DNA from: UBA6136 sp044237765
GTDB lineage: Bacteria; Pseudomonadota; Gammaproteobacteria; Methylococcales; Methylococcaceae
Reading direction: 5' to 3'
DNA: 26,960 nucleotides
Assembly (NCBI GenBank): GCA_044237765.1
Contig: JBIIEQ010000046.1
Location: 1-26,960, forward strand
The notes under the pieces: model-generated
Seen by the model: the letters and a program-made list of their open reading frames with translations, nothing else
Databases searched by the model: none
What the model was told of the DNA's origin: nothing
Shown: positions 1 to 7,227 of the stretch, one piece after another
How the letters are laid out: every line of letters starts with the position of its first letter
Numbering within the stretch: the first letter of the stretch is position 1
Made by a program: the position numbers and the translations under genes

Positions 1-551
1 ATCTGGGCAAAGTTGGCGACATTCACCATGGTGTTGTTCACGGGCCAATCTTCATTGGCGCCGAATTGGCGCGCATCCCAGAACTCGAAGCCGGCTCTCA
101 GGCCGTTTTGATGATGGGCTTCCAGCCACAGAACGGTCTGCAATGGGATCTGGTCTTGCGCACCCGTCTGGCCGCGCTGCCAGGGGGTGTCAAAGGTTTC
201 GTAACGGGTACGCTGCTCCAGCGATCCTTCCAGCCAGTCCGGCATGCCCAGCACTTTTTTGGCGTTGATGTGCTCGTGCAGTTCAAAACGATTCTTGCCG
301 GTGAGCCAGTCATGGCGTTGGCTCATGCCAGCGGTCAGGCCCCAGCGGTTGGGCCTCTTGTATTCCGGCGGTGTCGTGCCCTTCTTGTCTTGGGCGGAGT
401 CTGGTTTGGACGCGGTATCGGATGTCTTGGCTCCAGGCTTGATGGAGCCGGCGGTTTTGGCAGGTCTTGGGGCGCCTGCTGCGTCAGCTGTTGTCATGGT
501 CTGAGCGGCAAGGGCTGCGACACAGGCTAATAGGATGCGAAATTTAAACAT
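1..551 (-). CDS. Alginate-export-family outer-membrane porin (partial, 3' end off the left edge)
   Basis: The reading frame starts at the ATG whose complement is 549-551 and is open to the window edge, giving about 183 N-terminal residues. It begins with a signal peptide (MFKFRILLACVAALAAQ). A Pro/Lys/Ser-rich linker of about 45 residues follows, and then the first part of a beta-barrel with SLEQRTRYETFD, QDQIPLQTVLWLEA, RAGFEFWDARQFG and NTMVNVANFAQ. These are characteristic of the alginate export (AlgE-like) outer-membrane family; many members in non-alginate producers are porins of unknown substrate. It diverges from modA across a 257-bp gap. The barrel C-terminus is outside the window, so substrate and full length cannot be judged. 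The family call is firm, the function is not. Confidence 0.75.
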   Translation of the reverse strand, partial: MFKFRILLACVAALAAQTMTTADAAGAPRPAKTAGSIKPGAKTSDTASKPDSAQDKKGTTPPEYKRPNRWGLTAGMSQRHDWLTGKNRFELHEHINAKKVLGMPDWLEGSLEQRTRYETFDTPWQRGQTGAQDQIPLQTVLWLEAHHQNGLRAGFEFWDARQFGANEDWPVNNTMVNVANFAQ

Positions 552-699
552 GTAGTTAGGTGCATATCATTGCGTAAGTCGCGAATGATAAAGCCAAGGC
601 CCGATAAAATCATCCCGTTTCCGCTCAAGAATTGAGGTGGTTATACTTTGCCCATTGCCGGATACGGGCTTTTTCAGCGCCAGCCCTTGGGCTGGTGTA

Positions 700-725
700 T
701 TAATATGCATTTATATGCATAATAA
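700..725. promoter_or_regulatory. Candidate ModE operator / promoter palindrome upstream of modA
   Basis: TTAATATGCAT (700-710), a 4-nt spacer, and ATGCATAATAA (715-725) form an inverted repeat with one mismatch. A -10-like CATAAT lies at 718-723 within the right arm. The site is about 85 bp upstream of modA, and modE is the last gene of the same operon, so an autoregulatory ModE site is a reasonable inference. The sequence is not an obvious match to the E. coli ModE consensus. Apart from a small CCAGCCC/GGGCTGG hairpin at 680-695, I see nothing else in the 552-808 gap. Confidence 0.4.
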
Positions 726-808
726 ATGGCGGGCCGGACTGGCTTGCTGGTGATGTGATCATCCGTGACCGCCGGCGGCGGCCTGTACTTTTTTAGGAGA
801 ATTCGAAC

Positions 809-1570
809 ATGACGCGAGGAATTGCTGCCCTGCTGCTCGGTCTGCTGTTGCCCTTGTCAGCCCGGGCCGACACCGTTCAGGTGGCGGTCGCCTCCAACTT
901 CGGCGGGGCCATGCAGCAAATCGCCAAAAACTTCCGCAATGATACCGGCCATGAAGCGACCGTCATGGCCGCCGGTACCGGCAAGCTCTACGCGCAGATC
1001 AAAAACGGCGCACCGTTCGAGGTGCTGCTGTCGGCCGATGACAAGACGCCGGCGAAACTCGAAGCGGAAGGATTGGCCGTGCCAGGCACGCGCTTTACCT
1101 ATGCCGTCGGCAAGCTGGTGCTGTGGAGCCCCAGACCCAACACCGTCGACCGGGAAGGCAAGGTACTGCGTAAGGGCAGTTTCGCCCACATCAGCCTGGG
1201 CAACCCTAAGACGGTGCCGTATGGCCAAGCGGCGGTCGAGGTACTGCGGCATCTCGGACTGTACGAGGCGCTGGAACCCAAATTCGTGCTGGGCGAGAAC
1301 GTGGCTCACGCCCAGCAGTTTGTCGATTCCGGCAATGCCGAGCTGGGGTTTGTCGCCCAATCCGGCGTCTACAAGGACGGTCGGCTGACCGGCGGTTCGG
1401 TCTGGTGGATACCGGACATCCTGTATACGCCGATTCGCCAGGATGCCGTGCTGCTCAAGAAGGGGCAGAACAATGCCGCCGCCAGGGCGCTGCTCGATTA
1501 CCTCCGCCAACCGCCGGCCAAGGCCATCATGACTTCGCTCGGTTATGGGGTTGAGCAGGACTCGCCATGA
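809..1570 (+). CDS. modA: Molybdate ABC transporter, periplasmic substrate-binding protein ModA
   Basis: This is a 253-residue protein with a Sec signal peptide (MTRGIAALLLGLLLPLSARA, cleavage about residue 20). The typical ModA start of the mature protein, VQVAVASNFGGAMQQIA, follows. Further family signatures are TGKLYAQIKNGAPFEVLLSA, containing the oxyanion-binding Ser, and the domain-crossover region with YGQAAVEVL. ModA captures molybdate or tungstate in the periplasm and delivers it to ModB. The start is supported by AGGAG at 795-799, nine bases upstream of the ATG. The stop overlaps the modB start (1567), as expected in a translationally coupled operon. The coding sequence is very GC-rich at third positions, more so than the genes at 7.2-9.4 kb. 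Confidence 0.95.
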   Translation: MTRGIAALLLGLLLPLSARADTVQVAVASNFGGAMQQIAKNFRNDTGHEATVMAAGTGKLYAQIKNGAPFEVLLSADDKTPAKLEAEGLAVPGTRFTYAVGKLVLWSPRPNTVDREGKVLRKGSFAHISLGNPKTVPYGQAAVEVLRHLGLYEALEPKFVLGENVAHAQQFVDSGNAELGFVAQSGVYKDGRLTGGSVWWIPDILYTPIRQDAVLLKKGQNNAAARALLDYLRQPPAKAIMTSLGYGVEQDSP

Positions 1571-2256
1571 CTGGCCTGGATGACAACGACCTCAAGGCCA
1601 TCTGGCTCAGCCTCAGGCTGGCCAGTCTGGTGACCATGATTCTGCTGTTGATTGGCACCCCGCTCGCCTGGTGGCTGGCTCGCACGCGCTGCCGGCTCAA
1701 GGGGGTGATCGAGGCGCTGGTGGCGCTGCCGCTGGTGCTGCCGCCAACGGTGCTGGGCTTTTACATGCTGCTGCTGATGGGGCCGAACGGGCCGGTCGGC
1801 CAGTTGACTCAGGCGCTGGGCATCGGCCTGCTACCGTTCACCTTTGCCGGGCTGGTGGTGACTTCGACGCTGTATTCCCTGCCGTTCGTCGTCCAGCCGA
1901 TTCACAATGCCTTCGCCGCCATCGGTCCCCGTCCGTTGGAGGCGGCGGCCACTTTGCGGGCCAGCCCCTGGGATACCTTCTTCTCGGTGGCGCTGCCGCT
2001 GGCCCGGCACGGGCTGATCACCGCCGCCGTGCTCGGCTTTGCCCACACCATCGGCGAATTCGGCGTGGTCCTGATGGTAGGTGGAAACATCCCGGGGCAG
2101 ACCCAGGTCGTTTCCGTGCAGATCTACGATCACGTCGAGGCGCTGGAATACGCCCAGGCCCACGCCCTGTCGGGCCTGATGATCGGCTTTGCCTTCGTCG
2201 TGCTGCTGCTCCTTTACAGCTTCGGCGGCGGGCGGTCCCGCGTGCTGTCGACATGA
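1567..2256 (+). CDS. modB: Molybdate ABC transporter permease ModB
   Basis: The 229-residue inner-membrane protein has about five hydrophobic segments (for example LASLVTMILLLIGTPLAWWL and ALVALPLVLPPTVLGFYML). The cytoplasmic EAA loop is EAAATLRASPWDTFFSVALP, which docks on the ModC ATPase, and HTIGEFGVVLMVGGNIPGQT is strongly conserved in ModB. Length matches the family (about 225-230). The start overlaps the modA stop by four bases (ATGA), and the stop overlaps the modC start in the same way, so modABC is one transcriptional and translational unit. Function: transmembrane channel of the molybdate importer. Confidence 0.95.
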   Translation: MTGLDDNDLKAIWLSLRLASLVTMILLLIGTPLAWWLARTRCRLKGVIEALVALPLVLPPTVLGFYMLLLMGPNGPVGQLTQALGIGLLPFTFAGLVVTSTLYSLPFVVQPIHNAFAAIGPRPLEAAATLRASPWDTFFSVALPLARHGLITAAVLGFAHTIGEFGVVLMVGGNIPGQTQVVSVQIYDHVEALEYAQAHALSGLMIGFAFVVLLLLYSFGGGRSRVLST

Positions 2257-3353
2257 GCGTGACCGAGCCCACTGGCATCCATGCCCGATTGCGGCGCGAC
2301 TTCGGCGATTTCGACCTGGAAGTCGATCTGACGCTGCCCGGTCGCGGCGTGACCATCCTGTTCGGCGCCTCCGGCTGCGGGAAGACCACGCTGCTGCGCA
2401 GCCTGGCCGGGCTGGAGCCGGCCGCCCGCGGCTATCTCTCGATCAACGGCGAAATCTGGCAGGACGACGCGCCTGGCCGTTTTCTGCCGCCGCATCACCG
2501 CGCCATCGGTTATGTCTTTCAGGACGCAGCACTGTTTCCGCATCTGAGCGTCCGGCGGAATCTCGACTATGGCCAGCGGCGCGTTCCGAAAGAAGATCGC
2601 CGCATCGCCTTCGACCAGGCTGTCGATCTGCTCGGCATCCGGCCGCTGCTGGAGCGCATGCCGGACAAGCTTTCCGGCGGCGAACGCCAACGGGTCGGCA
2701 TGGCTCGGGCGCTGCTGACCAGCCCGAAGCTGCTGCTGATGGACGAGCCGCTGGCATCGCTGGATATCGGGCTGAAGCGGGAGATCCTGCCCTATCTGGA
2801 GCGGCTGCACGATGAAATGGATATCCCGGTGATCTATGTCACCCATTCGCCTGACGAAATGTCCCGGCTGGGTGATTTTCTGGTGCTGATGGAACGCGGC
2901 CGGGTTCGGGGGCAGGGGTCCTTGGCAACGATGCTGGGGGATCTGGACATGCTGTCCGCCTTCGCAGAGGAGCCGGGCGTTGTGTTCGAAGCCGTCGTCG
3001 CCGGGCATGACGCCGAAAACGGCGTCACCCGGCTCGATTTCGCCGGCGGGCAACTCTTCGTTCCGATGCGCGGCAAGCCGGTCGGGCGGCGCGTTCGCTG
3101 CCGCATCGTCCCGTCCGACGTGAGCCTGACGCTGACCCACGCCGCCGACAGCAGTATCCTCAACATCCTGCCCGCCACCGTGGCCGAAATGGGCCCGGTC
3201 GCCGAGACGGGTCAGGTCATCGTCAGGCTGGATGCCGCCGGCGTCCCGCTGCTGGCCCGCATCACCCGGCTGTCCTGCGGCCGGCTGAAATTGAAACCGG
3301 GCCAACCGGTATTCGCTCAAATCAAGGCCTTGGCCTTTCTGGATTCGCCATGA
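2253..3353 (+). CDS. modC: Molybdate ABC transporter ATP-binding protein ModC
   Basis: This is a 366-residue ATPase. Walker A GASGCGKTT is at about residues 38-46, the Q-loop Gln at 90, the signature LSGGERQR at 140-147, Walker B LLLMDEP at 160-166 and the switch His in VTHSP at 198. A C-terminal Mop/TOBE oxyanion-binding domain lies in the last ~80 residues (SSILNILPATVAEMG... onward), as in ModC. I start it at the ATG overlapping the modB stop (ATGA). The same frame is open much further upstream, but that part is only the shadow of modB. Its own stop overlaps the modE ATG. Confidence 0.95.
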   Translation: MSVTEPTGIHARLRRDFGDFDLEVDLTLPGRGVTILFGASGCGKTTLLRSLAGLEPAARGYLSINGEIWQDDAPGRFLPPHHRAIGYVFQDAALFPHLSVRRNLDYGQRRVPKEDRRIAFDQAVDLLGIRPLLERMPDKLSGGERQRVGMARALLTSPKLLLMDEPLASLDIGLKREILPYLERLHDEMDIPVIYVTHSPDEMSRLGDFLVLMERGRVRGQGSLATMLGDLDMLSAFAEEPGVVFEAVVAGHDAENGVTRLDFAGGQLFVPMRGKPVGRRVRCRIVPSDVSLTLTHAADSSILNILPATVAEMGPVAETGQVIVRLDAAGVPLLARITRLSCGRLKLKPGQPVFAQIKALAFLDSP

Positions 3354-4234
3354 AATCACCCGACACCCCGACCCGAACACCACGCCGGCAGCCCGCCCCC
3401 GCACCCACCACCACGCAAGTCGGTCGGGGCCGAATGGCAAGCGTCGCGCCGCGCCGGCTGATCGACGCCGAACTCATCATCGGCGGCGGCCTCAACGCCA
3501 AGGTCTTCAACCTGCTGGCCGCCATCGAGCGGGAGGGTTCGATCGTCCACGCCGCCAAGGCGGCCGGCCTGAGTTATCGGGGCGCCTGGGACATGATCGA
3601 GCGTGCCAGCGATCTCTCGCCGCGCCCGCTGATCGCCAAAGTGATCGGCGGGGGCGAGGAAAAGGGCACCCGACTGACGGAAACCGGTCAATCGCTACTC
3701 GCGGCCTATCGTCGTCTGCAGGAGGAAAAAGCCCAATTTCTCGACCGACTCAATGAGCAATTCGGTCACGACCCCATCATTCTTCAATGGTTCAGGAGGA
3801 TCTTCATGAAATCGAGTGCACGTAATCAGTGGTCCGGCACGGTAGCCAGCGTCAAGCTGGGGGCCGTCAATGCGGAAGTCATCATCAATTTGAGGGGCGG
3901 CGCGACCCTGGTCACCAGCATCACCCACGAATCGGCCAAATCCTTGGGTCTGGAATTCGGACAGACCGTCATCGCTCTGGTGAAGGCGCCCATGATCATG
4001 GTGCTGACCGATGCGGACGGATACCGCTTGTCGGCCCGCAACCAGATGGCCGGCACCGTCACGCAAATGCTGCCGGGCCCGGTCAACACCGAGGTCACCA
4101 TCAGCCTGGACACCGGTGACAACGTGGTGGCGACGGTCACCCGGGAAAGCGCCGAGACGCTGGGTCTCGAGATTGGGAAGCCGGCCCTGGCTGTGTTCAA
4201 GGCCAGCGCGGTCATTCTGGCCGTGCCGGTCTAG
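3350..4234 (+). CDS. modE: Molybdate-responsive transcriptional regulator ModE (HTH + two Mop domains)
   Basis: The 294-residue protein has a winged helix-turn-helix of the ModE/LysR type at about residues 45-110 (FNLLAAIEREGSIVHAAKA, LSYRGAWDMIE). A short linker follows, then two tandem Mop (molbindin) domains, one starting SARNQWSGTVASVKLGAVNAEV and the other SARNQMAGTVTQMLPGPVNTEV. ModE senses molybdate through the Mop pair and usually represses mod operons. The ATG overlaps the modC stop (ATGA). The first ~30 residues are Pro/Thr-rich and not typical, so the internal ATG at 3434 (MASVAPRRL) is an alternative start. Having modE distal in the operon, rather than divergent, suggests autoregulation from the modA promoter. 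Confidence 0.92.
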   Translation: MKSPDTPTRTPRRQPAPAPTTTQVGRGRMASVAPRRLIDAELIIGGGLNAKVFNLLAAIEREGSIVHAAKAAGLSYRGAWDMIERASDLSPRPLIAKVIGGGEEKGTRLTETGQSLLAAYRRLQEEKAQFLDRLNEQFGHDPIILQWFRRIFMKSSARNQWSGTVASVKLGAVNAEVIINLRGGATLVTSITHESAKSLGLEFGQTVIALVKAPMIMVLTDADGYRLSARNQMAGTVTQMLPGPVNTEVTISLDTGDNVVATVTRESAETLGLEIGKPALAVFKASAVILAVPV

Positions 4235-4389
4235 CGTCCAGTTGCCGGCCCTTTTCCGCGACAGAGGGGTGCTGAGGGAGTCGCCAGTTCATGACCGCAA
4301 GACAATCCAATGGGCGGGGTTCCGGTGCAATGGAATCCGAAGCGATGCAAGCTGCCACTCAAAACCTGATTCCAACAGAGGTGTTAAAA

Positions 4390-4833
4390 ATGAACAGACA
4401 TGACGTGACCGAGAAGATAGTTACCCAAAAGGTGAAAAAGGGACTGAAATGGGCCGATGTTGCTGCAAAAGTCGGCTTGAGCAAGGAATGGGTGACCGCG
4501 GCCTGTTTAGGGCAAATGACGCTCACGCTAGCCCAGGCGAATATCATCGGCGCTCTCTTTGAGTTAACCGATGAGGAGCGCCGCTGGTTGACGGTGGTTC
4601 CGAGCAAGGGTTCATTGGCCACAGCGCTACCCACGGATCCGCTGATCTATCGGTTTTACGAGTTGGTGAGCGTTTATGGATCGACCTTTAAGGAACTGAT
4701 CCATGAGGAGTTCGGGGACGGCATCATGAGTGCGATCGATTTCAGGATGGATATTTCACGGGAGCCTGATCATCAGGGCGATCGTGTAAAAATCAGCCTG
4801 TCCGGAAAGTTCCTGCCCTACAAGACCTATTGA
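4390..4833 (+). CDS. cynS: Cyanate hydratase (cyanase)
   Basis: Cyanase catalyses bicarbonate-dependent breakdown of cyanate to ammonia and CO2 and works as a cytosolic decamer. From this start the protein is 147 residues, the usual length is about 147-156. The N-terminal half is an HTH-like bundle (GLKWADVAAKVGLSKEWV). The C-terminal half carries the catalytic triad in context: Arg88 and Glu91 in YRFYELVSVYG, and Ser114 in FGDGIMSAIDF, with the same 3- and 23-residue spacings as E. coli Arg96/Glu99/Ser122. GAGG eight bases upstream supports this ATG. The frame is open 99 bases further upstream (ATG at 4291), but that extension resembles no cyanase. No cynT or cyanate transporter is adjacent; the gene follows modE by 155 bp in the same direction. 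Confidence 0.93.
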   Translation: MNRHDVTEKIVTQKVKKGLKWADVAAKVGLSKEWVTAACLGQMTLTLAQANIIGALFELTDEERRWLTVVPSKGSLATALPTDPLIYRFYELVSVYGSTFKELIHEEFGDGIMSAIDFRMDISREPDHQGDRVKISLSGKFLPYKTY

Positions 4834-4895
4834 CTATATATTGGTAGCCATCGAAGAACGCCGGTCTGTTGTTGAGTCCGAGGCAGGTTGCTGGA

Positions 4896-5528
4896 TTACC
4901 GGCGATGTCGTCTTCGGGGTGAAGCCGAGTGTCCGTGCTTGATCGGACGAGGGGTGCGGATGGGCGCTTCAAACTGGGTTGAATCGATGATGATCTCCCG
5001 CCATTGGCCCGGTGCCAGCGTCTCCAACGTCCATGGCCCAATCGCCGCTCGAATCAGCCGGAGGGTGGGATGACCCACGGCGGCAGTCATGCGCCGGACT
5101 TGCCGGTTTCGGCCTTCCTTCAAGGTCAGCTCGATCCAGGTGGTGGGAATGGCGGCCCGGTAGCGAATGGGTGGATCGCGTGACCATAATCCGGCCGGCT
5201 CTTCCATGATCCGGGCCGCTGCGGGTCGGGTGGGGCCATCATTGAGCAACAGTCCGTTCCTAAGCTTTTCGAGCGACGATTCGTCGGGAATGCCTTCGAC
5301 CTGTGCCCAGTAGACCTTGGCCATTTTGTGTCGCGGGTCGGCGATCCGGGCATGGAGTGGCCCGCTATCGGTCAGCAATAAAAGCCCTTCGCTGTCGTAA
5401 TCAAGGCGCCCGGCGGGACGCACTTTTGGCGCTAAAAGGTAATCTGCGAGGGTTTTGCGGCCGCTGTCCCGATCGGTGAATTGGGAGAGTACGCCGTAGG
5501 GCTTATTGAACAGGATCAGGCGTAGCAT
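4896..5528 (-). CDS. rluE: rRNA pseudouridine synthase, RluE/RsuA family
   Basis: The 210-residue protein has the RsuA/RluE catalytic motif GRLDYDSEGLLLLT (catalytic Asp43), the N-terminal LILFNKPYGVLSQF strand, the YWAQVEGIP segment and the C-terminal LKEGRNRQVRRMTAAVGHPTL motif. There is no N-terminal S4 domain, which fits the RluE subgroup (23S rRNA U2457 in E. coli) rather than RsuA or RluB. The last ~20 residues are a basic, Arg/Pro/His-rich tail beyond the conserved fold. The gene diverges from the SpoU-type methyltransferase gene with an 83-bp gap, so two RNA-modification genes may share a promoter region. Assignment of the exact rRNA position is inferred from family only. Confidence 0.85.
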   Translation of the reverse strand: MLRLILFNKPYGVLSQFTDRDSGRKTLADYLLAPKVRPAGRLDYDSEGLLLLTDSGPLHARIADPRHKMAKVYWAQVEGIPDESSLEKLRNGLLLNDGPTRPAAARIMEEPAGLWSRDPPIRYRAAIPTTWIELTLKEGRNRQVRRMTAAVGHPTLRLIRAAIGPWTLETLAPGQWREIIIDSTQFEAPIRTPRPIKHGHSASPRRRHRR

Positions 5529-5611
5529 GCGAGCGGGGCTTTCGAATCAGCAAGGCTGAGGTGTGCTGCGGGTAGAATGGCGAGTCTACCACCCGAGCAG
5601 GAAGCCCCGTT

Positions 5612-6448
5612 TTGCCCCGTAAAACCCTCAGCCATCAAGGCTTTCCCAAAGAAAGCGAGCGGACGGATCGTCCGGTTCGTCATTATCAGGCATCCAAGAC
5701 AAGCAGGCCCCCTTCGTTGTTGCGAGTGGCGGGGCTTTCGGCGGTCAGCGCGCTGTTTCAGCATGCCCCTGACAGGGTGGTCAGACTGTTTTACGAAGAC
5801 AGGCAGGCGCGGCAGATGGGCGACTTTTGTGCCCGGATGGCCCAATTCCGCCGGCCTTACCGCAAGGTTGATGCGGACGAGTTGACGAAAATTGCCGGGA
5901 CGGTGCTGCACGGCGGTGTGGTTGCCATCGCCGAACCGCAGTCCGAGTCTCGATTGACGGCCGCGGAATGCAAGCGGCTTATGGATACAGGCACAAACCT
6001 ATTTGTATTGGATGGCATCGGCAATCCGCACAACGTTGGCGCCATCGCACGCAGCCTCGCTTTTTTTGGATTCGGGCATCTGGTGTTGTCCGATCACCCG
6101 CAGCAGGCAGGCTTGTCGGATGCGGCTTATCGCATTGCGGAAGGTGGGCTGGATTGCCTAGCAGTCTTTCGAGCCACGAACCTTAACGAGCTGCTGCGGG
6201 AGATCAAGGGGCATGGCCGCATTGTCGGTGCTGCGCTGAGTAGCCAGGGACAGACGCTGGAGACACTGCAATTGCAGCCTCAGTCGAGCCTGATTCTGCT
6301 GGGCAATGAGGAGCAAGGACTCGCCCGCGCCACCTTGAATCAATGTGATGTGATACTGACCTTGCCGGGATCAGGTGCGGTCCAGTCACTTAATGTGGCA
6401 GCAACGGCGGCCATCATTGCCCATGCGCTGCGCCCGAGGACAGCGTGA
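5612..6448 (+). CDS. TrmH/SpoU-family RNA 2'-O-methyltransferase (YfiF-like)
   Basis: The 278-residue protein has an N-terminal ~110-residue substrate-binding region (LLRVAGLSAVSALFQHAPDRV). A SPOUT (trefoil-knot) domain follows, with motif 1 LDGIGNPHNVGAIARSLAFFG, motif 2 LLGNEEQGLA and motif 3 VQSLNVAATAAIIAHAL; the last two form the SAM-binding knot. It probably methylates a ribose in rRNA or tRNA, and the layout resembles E. coli YfiF more than TrmH itself. The start codon is TTG, with a GGAA-type ribosome-binding sequence about 8 bases upstream, and no in-frame ATG precedes the conserved region. Target RNA is unknown. Confidence 0.85.
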   Translation: MPRKTLSHQGFPKESERTDRPVRHYQASKTSRPPSLLRVAGLSAVSALFQHAPDRVVRLFYEDRQARQMGDFCARMAQFRRPYRKVDADELTKIAGTVLHGGVVAIAEPQSESRLTAAECKRLMDTGTNLFVLDGIGNPHNVGAIARSLAFFGFGHLVLSDHPQQAGLSDAAYRIAEGGLDCLAVFRATNLNELLREIKGHGRIVGAALSSQGQTLETLQLQPQSSLILLGNEEQGLARATLNQCDVILTLPGSGAVQSLNVAATAAIIAHALRPRTA

Positions 6449-6493
6449 TCCGGTGCCAGGACTGGCTGAACAAGCCACCAGAATTCACTGGAC

Positions 6494-6524
6494 AAAAAAC
6501 GACCCGTCTCGGAGGAGGCGGGTC
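6494..6524 (-). terminator. Intrinsic terminator (minus strand)
   Basis: GACCCGTCTC (6501-6510), loop GGAG, and GAGGCGGGTC (6515-6524) form a 10-bp stem with one G-U pair. On the minus strand it is followed by a run of six T (complement of 6494-6499), so it terminates transcription from the right, meaning the decayed cytochrome gene. It has no T-run for plus-strand trmH transcription. Confidence 0.6.
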
Positions 6525-6551
6525 TGAAACATCTAACTAAGGAGGAGCAAG

Positions 6552-6600
6552 ACTCTGAAGCCGGTCGGTGTGGGATGCCAAACCGACGGTGAAACAGAGT
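6552..6600. repeat. Long imperfect hairpin in the trmH-pseudogene gap
   Basis: ACTCTG (6552-6557) pairs with CAGAGT (6595-6600), and inside it GTCGGT (6563-6568) pairs with ACCGAC (6582-6587), giving a two-part stem-loop. There is no T-run on either side. Function is unknown. Apart from this and the terminator at 6494-6524, I see nothing in 6449-6720. Confidence 0.35.
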
Positions 6601-6720
6601 TTACGTTGGCCCTAATAATTTACAATCCCAATTCTGATGGCATATCTGTGTCGCTACAGGAAACAATCCAGCACTCACATTCACTGCTCTTCTGAGAAAA
6701 CAACACTTGCCGGCCCAAGG

Positions 6721-7199
6721 TTACCGACCTGGTTTGTAACGGTCCGTGAGCGTATTCAGAAAGGCGATCAGGTCGTCAACATCCTGCTCACTCAGCCCGA
6801 GTTTTCCTAACTCGTCGTGATTGACCTTGACGATTACCTCCACACTGGGCCAGCAACCCTGACGCAGCGCCTCCTCCTCACTAACCCATTCGCTACCGCA
6901 ATTTGGTTTCAGATCACGGGTGTTATAGGAGTCGATGACACTTGCACCCCACCTTCAATCACGCCCGCCGATATCGGTTCGCTTTAATCAGGGTCGGTAA
7001 AGAATTGATCCGTCGAGTGACAACTGGTGCAAGCATTGCCGGGAACTGACGATAAGGTAGAGGGCCTGCCCGAGATTGGCCTTGCAGCTGAATAGCCAAG
7101 GCCGTATTGGAAAAAGGGAGAGAGAGCCAGCATGTAAACGATGAAGCCAATAAGAATGATTTGCATCTGATGCCAAGAAGCATCTATACTGACGCCCAC
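6721..7199 (-). pseudogene. Remnant of a cytochrome c peroxidase-like (di-haem) gene
   Basis: No single frame spans this stretch, but conserved pieces survive in different minus-strand frames in the correct order. From the right there is a hydrophobic leader (IILIGFIVYMLALSPFF), then in another frame ANLGQALY, then in the first frame the haem-binding CTSCHSTDQFFTDPD ending in a stop. After another frame change comes a C-terminal block, VIDSYNTRDLKPNCGSEW through VNHDELGKLGLSEQ, DDLIAFLNTLTDRYKPGR and a stop at 6721-6723. The LGxALY, CxxCH and DLIAFLxTLTD elements are typical of MauG/cytochrome c peroxidase-type proteins, which are several hundred residues long. Here the middle, including the second haem motif, is missing. 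This is a frameshifted and internally deleted pseudogene. The parent family is inferred. Confidence 0.65.
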
Positions 7200-7227
7200 G
7201 TCTTACTCAACCTAAGCAAGGTCCGTC

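Noticed and set aside
1671..2252. Upstream extension of the modC frame
   Set aside because: It overlaps modB in another frame and encodes Ala/Arg-rich nonsense; the ATGA junction gives the proper modC start.
2214..3440. 408-codon minus-strand open frame opposite modC
   Set aside because: It is the shadow of GC-rich modC, which has all ABC ATPase motifs; the antisense translation has no recognisable domain and is Arg/Gln/Pro-rich.
4225..4254. Possible terminator after modE (GCCGG...CCGGC then CCTTTT)
   Set aside because: The stem is only five base pairs around a 15-nt loop and the T-run is short, so it is too weak to list.
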